Assembly (NCBI RefSeq): GCF_022410535.1
Contig: NZ_JAKNBL010000033.1
Span: 1 to 35,722 of the forward strand
Reading direction: 5' to 3'
DNA: 35,722 nt
DNA from: Pelotomaculum terephthalicicum JT
Lineage (GTDB): Bacteria; Bacillota; Desulfotomaculia; Desulfotomaculales; Pelotomaculaceae
Position numbers and translations under genes: made by a program. Below the pieces are notes generated by a model that was not told the DNA's origin, made no database searches, and saw only the letters and a program-made list of their open reading frames with translations. Shown in pieces: positions 31,990-35,722 of this stretch. The stretch's first letter is position 1, and each line of letters begins with the position of its first letter.

Positions 31990-34092
31990 TCACGATATAG
32001 TTATTTTCACATCAACAGCCGAAACACCCCGGTTGTATGCAAACAGCGGATTAATATCCACCTCGGTTATTTCAGTAAAATCGGTGACCAGTTTGGTAAA
32101 TCTGCCGATAACCTCGATAATGGCCTGCATGTCGGCGGGTTTTTCCCCCCGATAGCCGCGCAGCAGGGTATAGGCCCTGGTTTCGCTGATCATTTTTTTA
32201 ATCTCAGTAATTGTCAGGCCGTTTGCCAGGCGGAATGAAACATCTTTGATCAAGTTTACATAAATACCGCCAAGGCCAAAAGCGATTAGCGGACCGAACT
32301 GCACGTCTCTGGTCATGCCGATAATCAACTCTGTCCCTTTAGGCATCATTTTTTGCACCTCAACCCCGTAAATGACCGTCCGGGGCATGTATCGCTGAAT
32401 TTTTTCGATGATTTCAATGAAGCCTTTGCGCACTTTTTCATATGAGTCCAGGCCGGTAATTACCCCACCCACGTCAGTTTTATGCGTAATTTTAGGTGAG
32501 GCTATTTTTAGCACAACCGGATAGCCCATCTCATCCGCCAATCCGGCCGCTTCTTCCGGCTGGGTGGCCAGTTCGGCTGCCGCCGTGGGTATGCCGTAAG
32601 CAGCCAGCACTTTTGCGGCTTCGCTGCCCAGGAGCACCAGACGCTTATCCATTCTTACACTATTTAATATTGTTTCCACTGTCCCGGGATCCACATTATC
32701 GAATGACGGTATTTCTTTATCTTTACCAATATTTTTAGTCCCGGTATAGCTCACCATGCCGCTAATAGAGGCAATCGCCGGTTCCGGAAAAGCAAAGCAG
32801 GGTATTTTTGCCGCTGAAAGTAATTTAGCGCCTTCCTCAATTTGTTTGCCACCCATGTAAGCGGCAAGCAAAGGTTTTTCCGGGTATATTCTACTCATCT
32901 CAACCATAGCCCTGGCAGTTTCCACCGGCTCGGTCACTCCGCCCGGGCAGAGCAGGACAACGGCGCTGTCCACGCCCTGATCGGCCAGAACTTTATCCAA
33001 CGCGAACCGGTACCGGTCAGCTTTGGCGTCGCCCAATACGTCTACCGGGTTGTATATATTCGATTCAGCGGGCAATTTTTTTCTTAGCTCGTCAACCGTT
33101 TCTCTGGTAAAATGGGCCATTTTCAGGTTTTTTAATTCAATATTGTCGGTTGCCACGATGCCCGGACCACCGGAGTTCGTAATAATGGCTACACGTTCTC
33201 CCCGGGGAACAGGCTGATTGGCAAAAGCAATGGCCAGGTCAAACAATTCCGGCATGCTCCCGGCCCGAATCACTCCACATTGGCGGAACGCCGCTTCATA
33301 AGCTATATTGCTGCCCGCGAGCGCGCCGGTGTGGGAAGAAGCCGCCCGGGCGCCCGCCTGGCTGGTTCCGGATTTGAGGATGACAATAGGTTTTTTCCGG
33401 CTGACCCGCCGGGCTGTTTCAAGAAAAAGAGGCCCGTTTTCCACATCTTCGATATAACAAAGAATCACTTTGGTATGCGGATCATCCGCCGCGTTTTCTA
33501 TGAAATGGGATTCCGTCAGATCGGCTTTATTGCCGAGACTGATAAATTTACTGAAGCCGAGACCTACCGAATGGCTCCAGTCCAGAATAGATGACACCAT
33601 GGCGCCGCTCTGTGAAATAAAGGCGATTTCTCCTTCCAAGGGAAACCCGGTCGAAAATGAAGCGTTTATCGGGGTGTGAGTATCCATAAAGCCCACGCAA
33701 TTAGGCCCAAGCATCCCCATTTTGTACGAACGGCAAATTTCGACCAGTTTATGCTCCAGGCGGAGTCCTTCTTTGCCTGTTTCTTTAAACCCCGCTGTTA
33801 TCACCACCAGGTTTTTTACTCCGCTCTTGCCGCATGCCGTCGCCATATCCAGCACCAGGGGCGCCGGGACTGATATAACCGCCAACTCCACCGGTTCCGG
33901 GGCGGCACCGACCGATGGATAACAAGCCCGCCCTTCGATTTCTTTTTCCTTCGGGTTGACTGGAAATATTTTGCCGGTGTAGCCGCTGGAGATGATGTTT
34001 TTTACAATAACGTTTCCGATTTTCTCCGGTGATTTAGAAGCGCCGATAACAGCTACTGACTTAGGGTTAAAAAAACTGGTCAGGCTGTTCAA
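31990..34092 (-). CDS. ADP-forming acetyl/acyl-CoA synthetase (alpha-beta fusion)
   Basis: A 700-residue enzyme that converts acyl-CoA plus ADP and phosphate to acid, CoA and ATP, or the reverse. N-terminal CoA-binding fold: SVAVIGASKSPEKIGNVIVKN and FPVNPKEKEIEG. The succinyl-CoA-ligase-like part carries the phospho-His in ASSHTGALAGS. The C-terminal ATP-grasp (beta) domain has MGYPVVLKIASPKITHKTDVGGV and ELIIGMTRDVQFGPLIAFGLGG. Starts at TTG 34092 with AAGGTGAAG upstream. In an anaerobe it would save ATP from acyl-CoA esters, for example those produced by the aromatic-acid enzymes nearby. Confidence 0.92.
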   Translation of the reverse strand: MNSLTSFFNPKSVAVIGASKSPEKIGNVIVKNIISSGYTGKIFPVNPKEKEIEGRACYPSVGAAPEPVELAVISVPAPLVLDMATACGKSGVKNLVVITAGFKETGKEGLRLEHKLVEICRSYKMGMLGPNCVGFMDTHTPINASFSTGFPLEGEIAFISQSGAMVSSILDWSHSVGLGFSKFISLGNKADLTESHFIENAADDPHTKVILCYIEDVENGPLFLETARRVSRKKPIVILKSGTSQAGARAASSHTGALAGSNIAYEAAFRQCGVIRAGSMPELFDLAIAFANQPVPRGERVAIITNSGGPGIVATDNIELKNLKMAHFTRETVDELRKKLPAESNIYNPVDVLGDAKADRYRFALDKVLADQGVDSAVVLLCPGGVTEPVETARAMVEMSRIYPEKPLLAAYMGGKQIEEGAKLLSAAKIPCFAFPEPAIASISGMVSYTGTKNIGKDKEIPSFDNVDPGTVETILNSVRMDKRLVLLGSEAAKVLAAYGIPTAAAELATQPEEAAGLADEMGYPVVLKIASPKITHKTDVGGVITGLDSYEKVRKGFIEIIEKIQRYMPRTVIYGVEVQKMMPKGTELIIGMTRDVQFGPLIAFGLGGIYVNLIKDVSFRLANGLTITEIKKMISETRAYTLLRGYRGEKPADMQAIIEVIGRFTKLVTDFTEITEVDINPLFAYNRGVSAVDVKITIS

Positions 34093-34222
34093 ATATCTTC
34101 ACCTTCTCGTCCGGCGCGCGCAAACCATTCAATAAAGAAGAAATGGCGCTCCGGCAGATGTCTTTTATATGTTTTGTCGGGAGCGCCAACAGTATTCATT
34201 TTTTTCAGCCCCACCGGAATGC

Positions 34223-34278
34223 ACCGGAATGGGGTCAGCCCTTGACATTGATCGGAATGGGGTCAGCCCTTGACATTG
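34223..34278. repeat. 28-bp tandem duplication carrying the GGGGTCAG repeat
   Basis: Two copies of a 28-bp unit (34223-34250 and 34251-34278), nearly identical, each including GGGGTCAGCCCTTGACATTG. The second copy is the left end of the MITE-like element that follows. An extra partial CCGGAAT precedes it. Confidence 0.85.
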
Positions 34279-34412
34279 GACAGCTTTGAGTTTTGTATAT
34301 TAGTAGTGTACATTATATTTTAAACATAAGTGTTCTAATTACATTATCCTCCGCTATTTATTACTGTGAAAAATTAAATTTATGCTTTTGTCCAATGTCA
34401 AGGGCTGACCCC
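34259..34412. mobile_element. MITE-like element with 24-bp perfect inverted ends
   Basis: 154 bp bounded by a 24-bp sequence beginning GGGGTCAGCCCTTGACATTG (34259-34282) and its exact reverse complement (34389-34412). The 106-bp interior is AT-rich with no reading frame. Its GGGGTCAG ends resemble those of the REP-type transposase element at 20185-21183, so it may be a non-autonomous relative. It is followed by degenerate TGGCATG/TGGACCC repeats (34412-34451). Confidence 0.75.
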
Positions 34413-34536
34413 TGGCATGCTGGCATGGACCCTCGCATGGACCCCTGGCATGATTACTATTAGTTAATTCTTATGCGCGAACGCGAACATGTTTGTTACA
34501 GCTGGAACCTCGACAAAAGGATATTGGACCACACAG

Positions 34537-34578
34537 ATGTCAAGGGCCTCCGATGAACGAGCTTCGCTCGCCCTTGAC
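34537..34578. repeat. Inverted repeat related to the MITE ends
   Basis: GTCAAGGGC (34539-34547) and its complement GCCCTTGAC (34570-34578) enclose a small hairpin CGAGC-TTC-GCTCG (34558-34570). GTCAAGGGC is also the core of the MITE ends, so this is likely a remnant of a further copy. Confidence 0.55.
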
Positions 34579-34986
34579 CTCCTCCAAAGGTAAGGTTTCT
34601 GCATTAAATATCTATAAATACCGGAAAGGAGAACCTAACTTAAGTCAGTCAAAAATTTGTCTTGACAATGGGGTGCACCATACACAAACTGTGCTATGCT
34701 CAGCCTGATTCAACCGATGCTATTAAAGTTATTCCTTCATTGAACGATATCCAACTCAGTATTTCAATGGAGACATTAGCCGCTTCATCAATTTGATGGC
34801 TAATTTTGGTACCGAACCCGACGACATCAGCCCTGGTTTTCCGCGGATGATCGGACAAAGGTGCGGCTGGCTGGTGCTAATGCAATTATTCTCTTCTTTG
34901 CTCTCCAAATAGTAACTAGTTAGTCCATATATAATAATTAATAATGCAAGGCAATAAAAATACCGGTCATTCTATCCTCTCTCTAA
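34579..34986. other. Intergenic DNA with no supported gene
   Basis: About 400 bp without a convincing gene. TTGACA at 34662-34667 has no good -10 partner. Short open stretches, for instance DDISPGFPRMIGQRCGW near 34811-34861, could be decayed transposase, but none reads through. Confidence 0.3.
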
Positions 34987-35622
34987 TTAAGTTTTATTGT
35001 TGAGTTCCCCGTTATTAAGATATAATACCCTATCAGCTGCCCATGTAATTTCATTATCATGAGTTACTATTAAAAAAGCAACCCTTTTTTCAGCACATAG
35101 TTCCTTCATTAATTTTATTATTTCTTGGGTATTTGTGCTGTCCAGATTTCCAGTAGGCTCATCAGCTAGAACAAGTTCTGGGTCATTTATTAGACTCCTC
35201 GCGATAGAGACTCTTTGTTGTTCTCCCGAGCTTAATTGACTTGGATAATGATTTAATCTCTTATCTAATCCTACACGTGCAAGAATATCGAAAACTTTCT
35301 TAATTCTTTCATTCCTTTTAATTCCCATAATTCTAAGAGGCAATTCAACATTCTCCAATGCGCTTAAGAAAGGTATAAGATTAAAGGACTGAAATACAAA
35401 ACCTATGAGTTTAAGCCTTATTAAAGCCCGCTGCTTTTCTGTCATGCTTTGAGAATTATATTTTTCAAAGAGAGTCATAACCCCACTTGACGGAGAATCT
35501 AGGGTGCCAATTATGTTTAGGAGGGTTGATTTACCTGATCCCGAAGGTCCCATAACAGTCACAAATTCACCCTTGCTGACAGTTAGATAAATATTTGTTA
35601 GCGGTATAATAAAATGCAGCAA
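34987..35622 (-). CDS. ABC transporter ATP-binding protein (LolD/MacB type), 5' end disrupted
   Basis: A 211-residue ATPase of the lipoprotein/macrolide-export type, which powers MacB/FtsX-like permeases. Motifs: GPSGSGKST (Walker A), FVFQSFNLIPFLSALENVELPL, LSSGEQQRVSIARSL (signature), LVLADEPTGNLDS (Walker B) and VTHD (H-loop). The usual first 15-20 residues before LTNIYLTVSKGEF are replaced by MLHFIIP, and the DNA just outside is a repeat like an insertion-sequence end. So the true start has been lost and the ATG used here is probably fortuitous. No permease gene is visible on its 3' side. Confidence 0.8.
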   Translation of the reverse strand: MLHFIIPLTNIYLTVSKGEFVTVMGPSGSGKSTLLNIIGTLDSPSSGVMTLFEKYNSQSMTEKQRALIRLKLIGFVFQSFNLIPFLSALENVELPLRIMGIKRNERIKKVFDILARVGLDKRLNHYPSQLSSGEQQRVSIARSLINDPELVLADEPTGNLDSTNTQEIIKLMKELCAEKRVAFLIVTHDNEITWAADRVLYLNNGELNNKT

Positions 35623-35722
35623 AAACGGCCACTAAAAATGCAGCAAAAATGGCCACCAAATACAGCACTCAGCTGGAAGAAATGGAAATGTGCTACCATG
35701 GACACAAATCCATTTACAAGGG
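35611..35722. mobile_element. Probable insertion-sequence end (IS21-like) running off the window
   Basis: Two 20-bp repeats differing by one base, AATGCAGCAAAAACGGCCAC (35613-35632) and 35637-35656, 24 bp apart, sit at the point where the ABC ATPase loses homology. Multiple terminal repeats of this kind are typical of IS21-family ends. An open frame from ATG 35649 (MATKYSTQLEEMEMCYHGH) continues to the window edge and could be the start of a transposase gene, but I do not recognise it. Confidence 0.45.

Noticed and set aside
34493-34708. Open frame of 71 codons in the repeat region
   Set aside because: It runs through repeat remnants and a hairpin, has no ribosome site and no recognisable family.
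1-35722. CRISPR array, rRNA or tRNA genes
   Set aside because: No regularly spaced direct repeats and no conserved RNA-gene sequence were seen.

Overview
The window looks like a chromosomal piece of a strictly anaerobic, endospore-forming Firmicute, most like the Peptococcaceae/Pelotomaculum-Desulfotomaculum group. This is inferred from gene content only: an alpha/beta small acid-soluble spore protein beside the gpr germination protease, an FMN riboswitch, ferredoxin-fused MinD-type ATPases, an ADP-forming acyl-CoA synthetase, sigma-54 control of aromatic-acid activating ligases, and a probable selenoprotein.

Layout. (1) 0.3-3.3 kb: a solute-binding protein followed by a DASS/SLC13-type transporter with an N-terminal cyclic-nucleotide-binding domain. 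(2) 3.3-3.4 kb: an orphan 3' piece of an FMN riboswitch with its terminator. (3) 3.7-9.4 kb: a metal-cofactor/Fe-S cluster with an IscU/NifU-like scaffold, a NifX/NifB-like protein, Gly-rich DUF5320-like small proteins, two MinD/ferredoxin ATPases, a broken second NifX-like gene, a SCIFF-type radical SAM maturase and a DUF134 regulator. (4) 9.8-13.7 kb: sigma-A promoter, FMN riboswitch and ribD-ribE-ribBA-ribH. (5) 13.8-16.1 kb: rpmB (minus strand) and recG.

(6) 16.1-27.2 kb is the accessory core. It has two copies of a module made of a REP-type transposase element, a sigma-54 activator and an AMP-forming acid ligase. The first transposase copy is a decayed remnant; its inverted repeats overlap the 3' end of recG and the start of the first activator. 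The first ligase (benzoate-CoA ligase family) is broken by a 2-nt frameshift. The intergenic regions upstream of both ligases carry a canonical -24/-12 promoter and GGAA-N8-TTCC dyads in helical phase. A third -24/-12 promoter precedes an Old-Yellow-Enzyme/enoate-reductase-like flavoenzyme. That gene has one in-frame UGA followed by a hairpin that fits the bacterial SECIS pattern, so it is read here as a selenoprotein with Sec where Bacillus YqjM has its FMN-side Cys26. The region probably activates and reduces aromatic or enoyl-CoA compounds.

(7) 27.2-34.1 kb: a hypothetical protein, SASP, gpr, rsmD, coaD, a coiled-coil protein, and a minus-strand pair of ADP-forming acyl-CoA synthetase and a BioD/DRTGG protein. 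(8) 34.1-35.7 kb: repeat-rich DNA with a MITE-like element, then an ABC ATPase whose 5' end is cut by a probable insertion-sequence end.
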